Made by a program: the position numbers and the translations under genes. Positions 44,901 to 53,450 of a stretch of DNA of 64,000 nucleotides are shown piece by piece. The stretch is from assembly GCA_964246015.1 (NCBI GenBank), contig CAXTPG010000006.1, positions 1 through 64,000 of the forward strand, read 5' to 3'. The stretch is from JBBROS01 sp964246015 (lineage in GTDB: Bacteria > Pseudomonadota > Alphaproteobacteria > Acetobacterales > Acetobacteraceae). The notes below the pieces were generated by a model that ran no database searches, was not told where the DNA came from, and worked only from the letters and a program-made list of their open reading frames with translations. Numbering within the stretch: position 1 is the stretch's first letter; each line of letters begins with the position of its first letter.

Positions 44901-45274
44901 CGAAGGAACCGATGGTCCGGTTCGAACTCACGCCCGCCCCGCTCGACCCCGGCATCCCCGCCGCCACGCTCGAGCTGGGCCCCACCACCCTCAGCGCGAC
45001 CCAGGGCGCCGCCGCCCGCCCCGCCGCCCTCATCTGGCCCGGCCGCCCCCGCGTCACCGCGGCGAAACTATCCGCCCCGCCCCTCGTGCTCGACGCCGAC
45101 GGTCCCTGGGCCGTCCTCCGCCTCTTCGCCAAGGCGAAGCCCACCACCGCCGGCGACAAGACGACGCTCGTGTTCACCGCCAACGACCGAACCCTCCGCT
45201 TCGACCTCCGCGCCAACCCCAACCCCTTCGCGAGCACCATCCTCGCCGAGTTCCGCTGCCCCGCCGTGCAGTAG
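41936..45274 (+). CDS. tssM: type VI secretion membrane protein TssM (IcmF)
   Basis: 1112 residues. Two N-terminal membrane helices (WLVTLVGVQMLCGVLWVLG and the next), a cytosolic NTPase domain with Walker A GPPGAGKTTALL and LIDTAGRYTTQE, a third helix near residue 425 (GFATCAAAALLGAGCVW), then a long periplasmic part ending in FELTPAPLDPG..LELGPTT, the C-terminal domain that touches TssJ. TssM and TssL form the envelope-spanning channel. It overlaps tssL by four bases. Confidence 0.95.
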   Translation: MTLKLSVTRWLVTLVGVQMLCGVLWVLGPLWPPLEPWPARAALLMAAVLVWAAANLLLDWRRTQRDVALMQGASGAAADEAAAVGARLATAMTAMRNAKGRRFALYEQPWYAIIGPPGAGKTTALLNAGLHFPLVGELGPGAVAGVGGTRLCDWWFTDDAVLIDTAGRYTTQESNREVDRAGWDSFLALLRRTRPKQPLNGVIVAIALGDVVADPSLTDAHARAIRARIDELETRLAVRMPVYLLFTKADLLIGFTEFFDDLDREGREQIWGATFPLTGQPDPAAALRPLLDRLDRRMFQRLDAETNPERRTLIAGFPAQFASVLGPLAAFATAAFGPGPDGRAPLLRGAYLTSGTQEGTPIDRLMGALSRSFGLDQRRAAGLRPEAGRSYFLASLLRDVVFGEAMLVTHRPGAARRRTMLRAAGFATCAAAALLGAGCVWMERGANQAAIGRAEAAVAERAKLAQDLPLDPVADADFASIAPWLDKSRPPATPDTPAREWPGLALGFSQDEKLGAAARAQYRHALEFALFPRLVWRAETQMRGALGQAEALYDATRIYLMLGGAGPVDRALLQDWFARDWDQTLPGDHQAGLRAALSRHLASLLEEPLPAIALDGPLVTAARATIGRVPLAARAYSRLKPLAANRAPPWRPSEALGPAGVRVFLRLSGRGLEEGVPGLFTIDGFRNAVLPALPRAAQDAAAEAWVVGEPIEPDSPRRRTLEADIATLYAAEYVAVWEAMLADLDPAPLRSLTQAAQDLFILASQHSPIRTLLASAAKQLAPGAVAPPGPVATAMSTVDQRFLPVRGLFGTGGAAAIDLVLRPLGDLQQQLAKQAASTTRTAPPAAGEDPANALRAEAVRQPQPLARWLVAFATSGASLRDGGPRGTMISAWNAAGGGASLCPAVLANKYPFVPAATADASIDDFTRLLAPGGVLDAFFNTQLKPYVDTTAKPWKLQAVDGVNAPVTPADLAQFQRAAAIRDLFFPGGSKEPMVRFELTPAPLDPGIPAATLELGPTTLSATQGAAARPAALIWPGRPRVTAAKLSAPPLVLDADGPWAVLRLFAKAKPTTAGDKTTLVFTANDRTLRFDLRANPNPFASTILAEFRCPAVQ

Positions 45275-45319
45275 GTCACTGGACACGGCGCTTCGTTCCG
45301 GGGCACGCTCCGGCCGCCG

Positions 45320-46402
45320 ATGACCGAACCCATTGCCCTGCCCGAGCTGCAAGACGGCACCCCGGCCGGCCCCAACCTGGAGCTGGACGCACAGTTCGGC
45401 GAAATGGAACGCGCCGCGCTCGGCCGTCCGGAGGGCCAGTTCGGCGACACGATCGAGGCCGCGACCCCGCCCGACTGGAAGGAGGTCGGCCGCCTGGCGA
45501 TCGCGCTGTGCAGCCGAACGCGCGACCTCCGCATCATGGGCTTCCTCGCGGTCGCCCGCCTGCACACCGGCGGGTTGGTGGAGTTCGCCGCCGTCCTTGC
45601 CGCCATCCGCGTCATGATGGAGACGGCCTGGGACGACGTGCATCCGTTGCTCGACCCCGAGGACGACAACGACCCCCTGCCCCGGCGCAGCGGCCTTCTG
45701 GTGCTGACCGACGGCGGCCGGGTCCTGCGGCCGATGCGCGACATCCCGCTGGCGGGCACGCCCCGCACCGGGCCGGTGTCCTGGCGTGACATCGCCGTTT
45801 CCGCCGGACGCATCCCGCCCGAAGGCGACGGCGAGAAGAAGACCGAAGCCGGCATCCGCGCCGCCTTCGCCGGCACCGACCCGGTGCGCCTGGCCGCGAT
45901 CCGCGAGGCCGTCCGCTCGGCCCTCGCCGACACCCGCACCATCGAGGCCATCCTCGACTCCCACGGCCCGGCGCCCAACAAGATGGATTTCGGCCCCCTG
46001 GTCGAGCAGTTGCGCGACATGGACCGCGACCTGACCCGCTTCGAGACGCTGCTGGCGGAAGAAGCGCCGCCCGAGCCGGAGCCCGACATCCCGGACGAGG
46101 ACGAGGCACCCGGATCGGCGGACACGCCGCCCCCCCGGGCGCGGGGCGGCGGCGGACGCAGCTACGCCTCCATCCAGGCGATCTCCGCATTGAACAGCCG
46201 CGACGACGCGCTGCACGCGCTTGAACTGGCGGCCGCATATTTCCGCACGAACGAGCCATCGAGCCCGCTGCCGCTGCTGATCGACCGTGCGAAGCGGCTG
46301 GCGCCCATGCCGTTCCTGGACATCCTGCGCGACATGGCGCCCGATGGACTGTTGCAGGCGCAGACCATCGCGGGCAGCAGCGAGGGGCAGGACGGGATGT
46401 AG
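45320..46402 (+). CDS. tssA: type VI secretion protein TssA (ImpA)
   Basis: 360 residues. N-terminal ImpA domain (ATPPDWKEVGRLAIALCSRTRDLRIMGFL and WDDVHPLLDPEDDNDPLPRR), a Glu/Pro linker, and a C-terminal end RAKRLAPMPFLDILRDMAPDGLLQA typical of short TssA. TssA primes and caps the growing sheath. It starts 45 bases after tssM. Confidence 0.94.
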   Translation: MTEPIALPELQDGTPAGPNLELDAQFGEMERAALGRPEGQFGDTIEAATPPDWKEVGRLAIALCSRTRDLRIMGFLAVARLHTGGLVEFAAVLAAIRVMMETAWDDVHPLLDPEDDNDPLPRRSGLLVLTDGGRVLRPMRDIPLAGTPRTGPVSWRDIAVSAGRIPPEGDGEKKTEAGIRAAFAGTDPVRLAAIREAVRSALADTRTIEAILDSHGPAPNKMDFGPLVEQLRDMDRDLTRFETLLAEEAPPEPEPDIPDEDEAPGSADTPPPRARGGGGRSYASIQAISALNSRDDALHALELAAAYFRTNEPSSPLPLLIDRAKRLAPMPFLDILRDMAPDGLLQAQTIAGSSEGQDGM

Positions 46403-46495
46403 CGTCCGGAAATACCGGCGCAAACCGCCGTAGTCGTTGCAGAGCGGGGCTGTCTGTGGTTAGGCTGGTAGAAACGTTTGAACCGGGGGGCCGGC

Positions 46496-47017
46496 ATGGC
46501 TAAGGCAAGCAGTCAGAAGTTCATCGCGCGCAACCGCGCACCCCGCGTCCAGATCGAATACGACGTCGAGACCTATGGGTCCGAGAAGAAGGTGCAGTTG
46601 CCCTTCGTCGTCGGCGTGATGTCCGATCTGTCCGGCAAGCCCGAGGAGCCGCTGCCGGCTGTCGCCGACCGCAAGATGCTCGAGATCGACGTCGACAACT
46701 TCGACGATCGGATGAAGTCGATGAAGCCGCGGGTCGCCTTCATGGTCCCCAACACCCTGACCGGCGAAGGCAACCTCGCCGTCGACATCACCTTCCAGAG
46801 CATGGACGACTTCTCGCCCGGGGCCGTCGCCAAGAAGGTCGACAGCCTGGCCAAGCTGCTCGAGGCACGCACGCAGCTTACCAACCTGCTGACCTACATG
46901 GACGGCAAGACCGGCGCGGAATCGCTCATCACCAAGGCCCTGCAGGACCCCGCCCTGCTCTCGAGCCTCGCTGCCAAGCAGCCCGTCGCCACCGCCTCCG
47001 ACAGCGGAGAGGAATGA
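46496..47017 (+). CDS. tssB: type VI secretion sheath small subunit TssB (VipA)
   Basis: 173 residues. RNRAPRVQIEYDVETYGSEKKVQLPFVVGVMSDLSG is the diagnostic N-terminus and DDRMKSMKPRVAF follows. Forms the contractile sheath with TssC. The ATG at 46496 is preferred to an upstream TTG six codons earlier because a G-rich ribosome site sits directly before it. A 93-base gap precedes the gene, so an internal promoter is possible. Overlaps tssC by four bases. Confidence 0.96.
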   Translation: MAKASSQKFIARNRAPRVQIEYDVETYGSEKKVQLPFVVGVMSDLSGKPEEPLPAVADRKMLEIDVDNFDDRMKSMKPRVAFMVPNTLTGEGNLAVDITFQSMDDFSPGAVAKKVDSLAKLLEARTQLTNLLTYMDGKTGAESLITKALQDPALLSSLAAKQPVATASDSGEE

Positions 47018-48504
47018 GCATGTCCGCAACCCAAACCGCCGCCCCCGACGCACTGGGCACCGTCACCGAGGCCGAGAGCGAGTTCGCCGCCCTGCTGACG
47101 CGCGAGTTCAAGCCCAAGAGCGCGCGCGCCCGCGAAGCCGTCGAAAGCGCGGTGCACACGCTGGCGCAGCAGGCGCTGTCCAACACCGCACTCGTCTCCG
47201 ATGACAGCCTCCGCTCCATCGAGGCGATGATCGCGGCGATCGACAAGAAGCTCACCGAGCAGGTGAACCTCATCATCCACACCGAGGAGTTCCAGGCGCT
47301 GGAAGGCGCCTGGCGCGGGCTGCACCACCTCGTGAACAACACCGAGACGGACGAGACGCTGAAGATCAAGGTCATGAACATCTCCAAGAAGGAGATGGGC
47401 CGGACCTTGAAGAAGTTCCGCGGCACCGCCTGGGACCAGTCGCCCATCTTCAAGCGCATCTACGACGAGGAATACGGCCAGTTCGGCGGCGAGCCCTTTG
47501 GTCTGCTGGTCGGCGACTACCATTTCGACCACTCGCCGCAGGACGTGCAGCTGCTCGGCGACATGGCCCAGATCGCCGCGTCCGCCCACGCCCCGTTCAT
47601 CACCGCCGCCGCCCCCACCGTCATGCAGATGGAAAGCTGGGAAGAGCTGTCGAACCCCCGCGACCTCACCAAGATCTTCCAGACGCCGGAATACGCGGCC
47701 TGGCGCTCGCTGCGGGAAAGCGAGGACTCGCGCTACCTCGGCCTCACGATGCCCCGCTTCCTCGCCCGCCTGCCCTACGGCGCGAAGACGGAGCCCGTGG
47801 AGGAGTTCAACTTCGAGGAAGACGTCGGTGACGCCGACCATTCCAAGTTCGCCTGGTGCAACTCGGCCTATGCGATGGCCACCAACATCACCCGCGCCTT
47901 CAAGACCTACGGCTGGTGCTCCAACATCCGCGGCGTCGAAAGCGGCGGCGCGGTCGAGGGCCTGCCCGCCTACACCTTCCCGGACGCCGACGGCGGCGTC
48001 GCGATGAAGTGCCCGACCGAGATCGCGATCCCCGACCGGCGGGAAGCCGAACTCGCCAAGAACGGCTTCATGCCGCTCATCTTCAAGAAGAACTCCGACT
48101 TCGCCGCGTTCATCGGCGCCCAGTCGCTCCAGAAGCCGCAGGAATACATCGACCCGGCCGCCACCGCCAACGCCAACCTGGCCGCCCGGCTGCCCTACCT
48201 CTTCGCGACCTGCCGCTTCGCCCACTACCTGAAGTGCATGGTCCGCGACAAGGTCGGCTCGTCCAAGACCAAGTCGCAGTTGAAGGACTGGCTGGAAACC
48301 TGGATCAGCCTCTACGTCGACGGCTCCCCGAACACCAGCACCGAGGAATACAAGGCGTCGCATCCGCTGGCGGAAGCCGTGATCGAGATCGAGGAGAACG
48401 AGGAGAACCCGGGCTACTACTCCGCGAAGTTCTACCTCAAGCCGCACTACCAGCTCGAGGGCCTGACCGTGTCCCTCCGCCTTGTTTCCAAGATGCCGAA
48501 GTAG
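47014..48504 (+). CDS. tssC: type VI secretion sheath large subunit TssC (VipB)
   Basis: 496 residues, usual length. EAMIAAIDKKLTEQVNLIIHTEEFQALEGAWRGLHHLV and LLVGDYHFDHSPQDVQLL are family hallmarks, and VESGGAVEGLPAYTFPDADGG lies near the C-terminal third. Two possible ATGs lie six bases apart (47014, 47020). Together with TssB it makes the contractile tail sheath recycled by ClpV. Confidence 0.97.
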   Translation: MSMSATQTAAPDALGTVTEAESEFAALLTREFKPKSARAREAVESAVHTLAQQALSNTALVSDDSLRSIEAMIAAIDKKLTEQVNLIIHTEEFQALEGAWRGLHHLVNNTETDETLKIKVMNISKKEMGRTLKKFRGTAWDQSPIFKRIYDEEYGQFGGEPFGLLVGDYHFDHSPQDVQLLGDMAQIAASAHAPFITAAAPTVMQMESWEELSNPRDLTKIFQTPEYAAWRSLRESEDSRYLGLTMPRFLARLPYGAKTEPVEEFNFEEDVGDADHSKFAWCNSAYAMATNITRAFKTYGWCSNIRGVESGGAVEGLPAYTFPDADGGVAMKCPTEIAIPDRREAELAKNGFMPLIFKKNSDFAAFIGAQSLQKPQEYIDPAATANANLAARLPYLFATCRFAHYLKCMVRDKVGSSKTKSQLKDWLETWISLYVDGSPNTSTEEYKASHPLAEAVIEIEENEENPGYYSAKFYLKPHYQLEGLTVSLRLVSKMPK

Positions 48505-48526
48505 CGCCACTCAAGGGAGGTAGATC

Positions 48527-49126
48527 ATGGCCGTCGACGGATACATGTATTTTCTGGACTACGACGACAAATACCAGACGTCGGAGTCGCAGATCGATAT
48601 GACCACGGTGAACGACAAGGACATCAACTGGAAGGAGTTCAAGTTCGACGCGGCGCTCAAGGGCGGTGAGTCCGGAAAGCCCGGCCTGTTCGAAATCGAG
48701 GACTTCAGCTTCGACATCGAGCAGACCCTGAACATCGGCAGCCAGAGCACCGGCGCCGGCGCCGGCAAGGTCGTGTTCAACCCCTTCTCGATCACCCGCA
48801 AGATCGACCGGTTCTCGCCCACCCTGTTCGAGAAGGCCTGCTCCGGCACGCCCTTCAAGTCCGTCGTCCTCGGCCTCAAGAAGTCCGCCGGCGGAAACAC
48901 CTCGGGCGTCGTCTACCTCGTGTTCCGCTTCAAGCTCGTCGCCGCCAAGACCATCTCCTGGTCCTATGACGACGAATCCCCGAAAGAGACCGTGACGTTC
49001 GAATACGGCGGCCTGCAGGTCCACTACTCCGCGCAGAACCCGAACGGCACCCTCATCAAGGCCATCCCCGGCGGCTGGAACCGCGTGAAGAACATCAAGG
49101 ATCAGGGCGATACCCCGATCGCGTAG
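48527..49126 (+). CDS. hcp: type VI secretion tube protein Hcp (TssD)
   Basis: 199 residues. The strongest ribosome-binding site of the cluster, AAGGGAGGTAGATC, precedes the ATG, fitting the high output needed for the tube protein. MAVDGYMYFLDYDD, the central NPFSITRKIDRFSPTLFEKACSG and WSYDDESPKETVTFEYGGLQVHY identify Hcp. It stacks as hexameric rings inside the sheath and carries effectors. It is somewhat longer than the usual 160-172 residues. Confidence 0.95.
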   Translation: MAVDGYMYFLDYDDKYQTSESQIDMTTVNDKDINWKEFKFDAALKGGESGKPGLFEIEDFSFDIEQTLNIGSQSTGAGAGKVVFNPFSITRKIDRFSPTLFEKACSGTPFKSVVLGLKKSAGGNTSGVVYLVFRFKLVAAKTISWSYDDESPKETVTFEYGGLQVHYSAQNPNGTLIKAIPGGWNRVKNIKDQGDTPIA

Positions 49127-49150
49127 CGACGCAAGCCAAGCGCCACGGAG

Positions 49151-49951
49151 TTGACCCCGCGCGAAGCCCTGCAATCCGGAGACGTCCGGCTGGCGATGGA
49201 CCTGTTGAAGGCCGAAGCCCGCCGGACGCCCCGTGACGCCCGCCTCCGCACCTTCCTGTTCCAGATGTTCTGCATCACCGGCGAGTGGGACCGCGCCCTC
49301 ACCCAACTGGGCGTCGCCGGAGAGCTCGACCCGTCCACCAACGCCATGGTCCAGACCTACCGCGTCCTCGTCCGCTGCGAGGTCCTGCGCGAGAAGATCT
49401 TCGCCGGCGCCCGAACCCCGACCGTCATCGGCGACCCCGGCCCCTGGCTGCCCCTCCTCATCGAAGCCGTCCGCATGCTCGCCGCCGGCGACCACGAGGG
49501 CGCCAGCCGCCTCCGCGACGCCGCCTTCGACGCCGCCCCGCCCCGGCCCGCGACCCTCGATGGCGTCGACGCCCCCTGGGTCGCCGACGCCGACCCCCGC
49601 CTCGGCCCGACCATCGAGGCGGTCATCGACGGCAAATACGCCTGGATCCCCTACGACCGAATCGCCAGCATCGACATCGATGCCCCCCAGGACCTCCGCG
49701 ACCAGGTCTGGATGCCGGCCACCTTCACCTGGACCAACGAAGGCACCGCCGTGGGCTTCATCCCCACGCGCTACCCCGGCACCACCGCCAGCACCGACCC
49801 GGCCCTCCTCCTCGCCCGCCGCACCGAGTGGATCGAGACCGGCGACTGGGCCATCCCCATCGGCCAGCGCATGTTCGTGACCGAGGACGCCGAGACCGCG
49901 CTGATGGACCTGCGCCGGATGCAGTTCGCGTCCGAACCGCCCCCCGAGTAG
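49151..49951 (+). CDS. tagJ: type VI secretion accessory protein TagJ (ImpE)
   Basis: 266 residues from a TTG start with CACGGAG directly before it. N-terminal TPR-like part (LQSGDVRLAMDLLKAEARRTPRDARLRTFLFQMFCITGEWDRAL) and C-terminal ImpE domain (GKYAWIPYDRIASIDIDAPQDLRDQVWMPA). TagJ binds the sheath and modulates ClpV recruitment in the subset of T6SSs that have it. Lies between hcp and tssE. Confidence 0.92.
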   Translation: MTPREALQSGDVRLAMDLLKAEARRTPRDARLRTFLFQMFCITGEWDRALTQLGVAGELDPSTNAMVQTYRVLVRCEVLREKIFAGARTPTVIGDPGPWLPLLIEAVRMLAAGDHEGASRLRDAAFDAAPPRPATLDGVDAPWVADADPRLGPTIEAVIDGKYAWIPYDRIASIDIDAPQDLRDQVWMPATFTWTNEGTAVGFIPTRYPGTTASTDPALLLARRTEWIETGDWAIPIGQRMFVTEDAETALMDLRRMQFASEPPPE

Positions 49952-49953
49952 CC

Positions 49954-50463
49954 ATGGCCGGCATCCAGGGCCGCGAGCGGCTCCAGCCTTCCCTGCTCGA
50001 TCGCCTCATCGATCACGCCCCCACGCGTCTGAAGGACGGGCCGGAAGCCACCGCCTTCACCCCCGCCCAACTGCGCCGGGCCGTGCTGCGGGACCTGCAA
50101 TCCCTGCTCAACACGTCCAACCTCGCGACCATCGAGGACCTGTCCGCCACCCCCCTCGTCGCCAAGTCGACGCTCAACTACGGCATCCCCGGATTCGCCG
50201 GGCTGCTGGAGCACTCGTCGCGCGGCAACTCCCTGGACCGCGACCTGGCCGAGGCGATCAAGATCTACGAACCGCGCATCCGCCCGGAAACGCTCAAGGT
50301 CCGTGCCCGCGGCACCAGCGAAACCAGCACGATGCCGAGCGTGGTGTTCGAGATCGAGGGCGAGCTCTGGGCCCAGCCCTTGCCGCAGCAGCTCTTCCTG
50401 GAGACGACGATCGAGGTCGAAACCCGCCTCGCCGTCGTCACCGAGTCGAAGGAGCCGCGCTGA
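49954..50463 (+). CDS. tssE: type VI secretion baseplate protein TssE
   Basis: 169 residues, gp25-like. RERLQPSLLDRLID at the start, LRRAVLRDLQSLLNTSN, and LNYGIPGFAGLLEHSS with the conserved baseplate-wedge region. It starts two bases after the tagJ stop; its last base is shared with the first of tssF. Confidence 0.94.
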   Translation: MAGIQGRERLQPSLLDRLIDHAPTRLKDGPEATAFTPAQLRRAVLRDLQSLLNTSNLATIEDLSATPLVAKSTLNYGIPGFAGLLEHSSRGNSLDRDLAEAIKIYEPRIRPETLKVRARGTSETSTMPSVVFEIEGELWAQPLPQQLFLETTIEVETRLAVVTESKEPR

Positions 50464-52337
50464 TGGACCCGCGGCTGATGCGCCACTACGAGAACGAGCT
50501 GGCCTACCTCAAGGACATGGGCGCCGAGTTCGCGCACGAGTTCCCGAAGGTCGCCGGCCGCCTGGACCTGGCGAACACCGAGGTCGCGGACCCTTTTGTC
50601 GAGCGCCTGCTCGAGGGCTGCGCCTTCCTGACCGCCCGCATCCAGCTCAAGATGGAGTCGGAGTTCCCGACCTTCACGCAGTCCCTGCTGCACATGGTCT
50701 ATCCCCACTACGCGTCCCCCACCCCATCCATGGCGATCGTCACGGTGACACCCTCCGCCGAGCTGCGGGCCATGCCCGCGGGCGTCGCCCTGCCCGCGGG
50801 CACCGAGCTGCGAAGCCTGCTGGGCACCGAGGACCAGACGAACTGCGTCTTCCGCACCGCCCACCCGGTCCATCTGCTGCCGATCCAGCTTGTCGAGGCG
50901 GAGTACCTCGTCACCAGCGGCGCCGTCGCCTCCCTGGCCCTGCCCGACAGCATGGGCGCCAAGTCCGCCATTCGCCTGCGCCTTCGCAGCGAGGGCAACC
51001 TGCCCTTCACCAAGATCGCGCTCGACCGGCTCACCTTCTATCTCGGCGGCCCCGAACTCGCGCGGATGCGGCTGTACGAGCTGCTTTCGGCCCATGTCAC
51101 CGGCATCGTCGCCCGCCCCACCGAACGCCCCGTCCCCTGGCACGAGCGCATCCGCCCCGCCTCCCTGGAACCCACGGGATTCGAGCGCGAGGAGGCCATG
51201 CTCCCCGCCTTGCCCGAGACCTTCGACGGCTACCGCCTGCTGCAGGAGTATTACGGCCTGGCGGAGCGCTTCCACTTCTTCACCCTCCGCGACCTCGACC
51301 GCGCCGCGATCCGCTGCACAGGCAGCGAGCTGGAGCTGATCATCCTGCTCGACCGCAGCGAACCGACCCTCGTCTCGCTCGACCCCTCGCACCTGCTGCT
51401 GAACTGCACGCCCGCCATCAACCTGTTTCCCAAGCGCAGCGACCGCGTGAACCTCGAGGCGAACAAGGCCGAGCACCTGGTCGTCCCCGACCGCATGCGC
51501 CCGCTGGACTTCGAGGTGTTCGCCATCAGGTCCATGGAGGGCTTCCCGGCCGATGGCGGCCCGACCCAGCCCTTCTTTCCCTTCTATGCCGCCAACGACC
51601 TCAGCCGGAACCCGGGCCACCGCAGCTACTACATGCCCCGCCGCCAGCCGCATCTGCTCTCGTCCCGCGCCAGGCAGCGCGGGCCGCGATCGAGTTACCT
51701 GGGCCACGACGTCTTCGTCTCGCTGGTCGACGCGGACCACGCCCCGGTGTCGGAGGGCCTGCGCCAGCTCGGCCTCGACCTGCTGTGCACCAACCGGGAC
51801 CTGCCGCAGTCGATGCCGGTCGGCAAGCAGCACACGGATTTCACCGTGGCCGTCAACGCGCCGGTCGACAGCATCCGCTGCCTGGTGGGCCCCACCATGC
51901 CGCGCCCCAGCCGCGGCGACGGGGAGCTGGCGTGGCGCTTCATCTCGCACCTGGGCCTCAACTATCTCAGCCTCACGGACACCGACGCCGTCCAGGGCGC
52001 GGCGGCGCTGCGGGAGCTGCTGCGCCTGTATGTGCCCCCCAACAACGTCCGCGCGGCCCGGCAGCTCGAGGGCCTGATGTCCGTGGAGGCCGCCCCGATC
52101 GTGCGCCGCATCCCGGGCGCCGGCCCGGTCTGCGCCGGCCGGGGCCTGCAGGTCCGCCTGTCGATCGACGACACGCCGTTCGGCGGCGCCGGCGGCATCG
52201 TGCTGGCGGCCGTGCTGGACCGGTTCTTCGCCAAGTACGTGTCGATCAACGCGTTCACCGAGACGGTGATGACCAGCCCGGACCGCGGCCAGGTGATGCG
52301 CTGGCCGCTGCGGCTGGGCCGCCGGGCCGTGGTGTGA
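50463..52337 (+). CDS. tssF: type VI secretion baseplate protein TssF
   Basis: 624 residues, normal length. MDPRLMRHYENELAYLKDMGAEFAHEFPKVAGRL is the diagnostic N-terminus, followed by DPFVERLLEGCAFLTARIQLKMESEFP. With TssG, TssE and TssK it forms the baseplate wedge. The start overlaps the tssE stop by one base. Confidence 0.97.
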   Translation: MDPRLMRHYENELAYLKDMGAEFAHEFPKVAGRLDLANTEVADPFVERLLEGCAFLTARIQLKMESEFPTFTQSLLHMVYPHYASPTPSMAIVTVTPSAELRAMPAGVALPAGTELRSLLGTEDQTNCVFRTAHPVHLLPIQLVEAEYLVTSGAVASLALPDSMGAKSAIRLRLRSEGNLPFTKIALDRLTFYLGGPELARMRLYELLSAHVTGIVARPTERPVPWHERIRPASLEPTGFEREEAMLPALPETFDGYRLLQEYYGLAERFHFFTLRDLDRAAIRCTGSELELIILLDRSEPTLVSLDPSHLLLNCTPAINLFPKRSDRVNLEANKAEHLVVPDRMRPLDFEVFAIRSMEGFPADGGPTQPFFPFYAANDLSRNPGHRSYYMPRRQPHLLSSRARQRGPRSSYLGHDVFVSLVDADHAPVSEGLRQLGLDLLCTNRDLPQSMPVGKQHTDFTVAVNAPVDSIRCLVGPTMPRPSRGDGELAWRFISHLGLNYLSLTDTDAVQGAAALRELLRLYVPPNNVRAARQLEGLMSVEAAPIVRRIPGAGPVCAGRGLQVRLSIDDTPFGGAGGIVLAAVLDRFFAKYVSINAFTETVMTSPDRGQVMRWPLRLGRRAVV

Positions 52338-52340
52338 GCG

Positions 52341-53450
52341 ATGTCGCTCGCACTCGCTGAACCGCCGCCCGAGGGCGCGCCCAAACCCCTCGCGTCCAAC
52401 CTGCCCGACCGCGTCCGCACGGCGCCCTACGCCCAGGGCTTCCACGCCCTGCTGCGCGAGTTCGAGGCGCTCAACCCCGGTCGGCCCCGCCTCGGCCGCA
52501 GCCTCCGTCCCTCCCAGGACGCCATCCGCCTCGGCCAGGAACCCGGCGTCACCCATGCGCCCGCCTCCATCGCCGACTTCGAACCGGGGCGGGACGGACG
52601 ACCCGATCGCCTCATCGTCCACCTGTTCGGCCTCTTCGGCCCCGATGGCCCCCTGCCGCTCCACATCACCGAGCAGGCCCGCGACCGCCAGCGCAACCAC
52701 GGCGACGCCACGCTCCGGCGCTTCATCGACATCTTCCACCACCGTCTGATCTCACTGTTCCACCGCGCCTGGACGGACGTCCGCCCGACCGCGAGCTTCG
52801 ACCGGCCGGACCAGGACCGCTTCGGCGACTGGGTCGCATCGCTCATCGGCCTCGGGACGCCCGGGTTGCGGGACCGCGACGCGATGCCGGACCTGACGAA
52901 GCTGCACTTCGCCGGGCTGCTGGGCGGACAGACCCGGCATGCGGAAGGCCTGGGCGCCATCCTGTCGGCCTTCTTCGACATGCCCGTCGATGTCGAAAGC
53001 TTCGTCGGCGGCTGGCTGCGCCTGCCGCCCGAGGACCGCACCCGCCTGGCCGACGGCCCGCGCACGGCCACGCTCGGCGTCACCGCCGTGCTGGGCGCCG
53101 CGGTCTGGAGCCGGCAGCACAAGTTCCGCCTGGTGTTCGGGCCGCTGACGCTGCAGGAGTACGAGCGGCTGCTGCCCGGCGGCCTCAGCTTCCACCGCCT
53201 GGTTCCCATCGTCCGCAACTGGGCGGGCGACGCGCTCGCCTGGGACGTCAACATGGTCCTGAAACGGGACGAGGTGCCGGCCATCCGCCTGGGCCAGCAG
53301 GGGCGGCTGGGCTGGACGACCTGGTTGATGCCCCGCCCCGCCGCCCACGACGCCGCCGACCTGTTCCTGGAAGCCGGCGCCGACAGCCACGCCCGCCGCG
53401 CACATGCACGATCGACCCACCCCGCAGCAGCCGAGGAAGCCGTTCCATGA
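52341..53450 (+). CDS. tssG: type VI secretion baseplate protein TssG
   Basis: 369 residues. FHALLREFEALNPGRPRLGRSLRPSQDAIRLGQEP, then LFGLFGPDGPLPLHITEQARDR and FLDIFHHRLISLFHRAW in the conserved core (FIDIFHHR here). Completes the TssF2-TssG wedge. It starts three bases after tssF and overlaps clpV by four. Confidence 0.96.
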   Translation: MSLALAEPPPEGAPKPLASNLPDRVRTAPYAQGFHALLREFEALNPGRPRLGRSLRPSQDAIRLGQEPGVTHAPASIADFEPGRDGRPDRLIVHLFGLFGPDGPLPLHITEQARDRQRNHGDATLRRFIDIFHHRLISLFHRAWTDVRPTASFDRPDQDRFGDWVASLIGLGTPGLRDRDAMPDLTKLHFAGLLGGQTRHAEGLGAILSAFFDMPVDVESFVGGWLRLPPEDRTRLADGPRTATLGVTAVLGAAVWSRQHKFRLVFGPLTLQEYERLLPGGLSFHRLVPIVRNWAGDALAWDVNMVLKRDEVPAIRLGQQGRLGWTTWLMPRPAAHDAADLFLEAGADSHARRAHARSTHPAAAEEAVP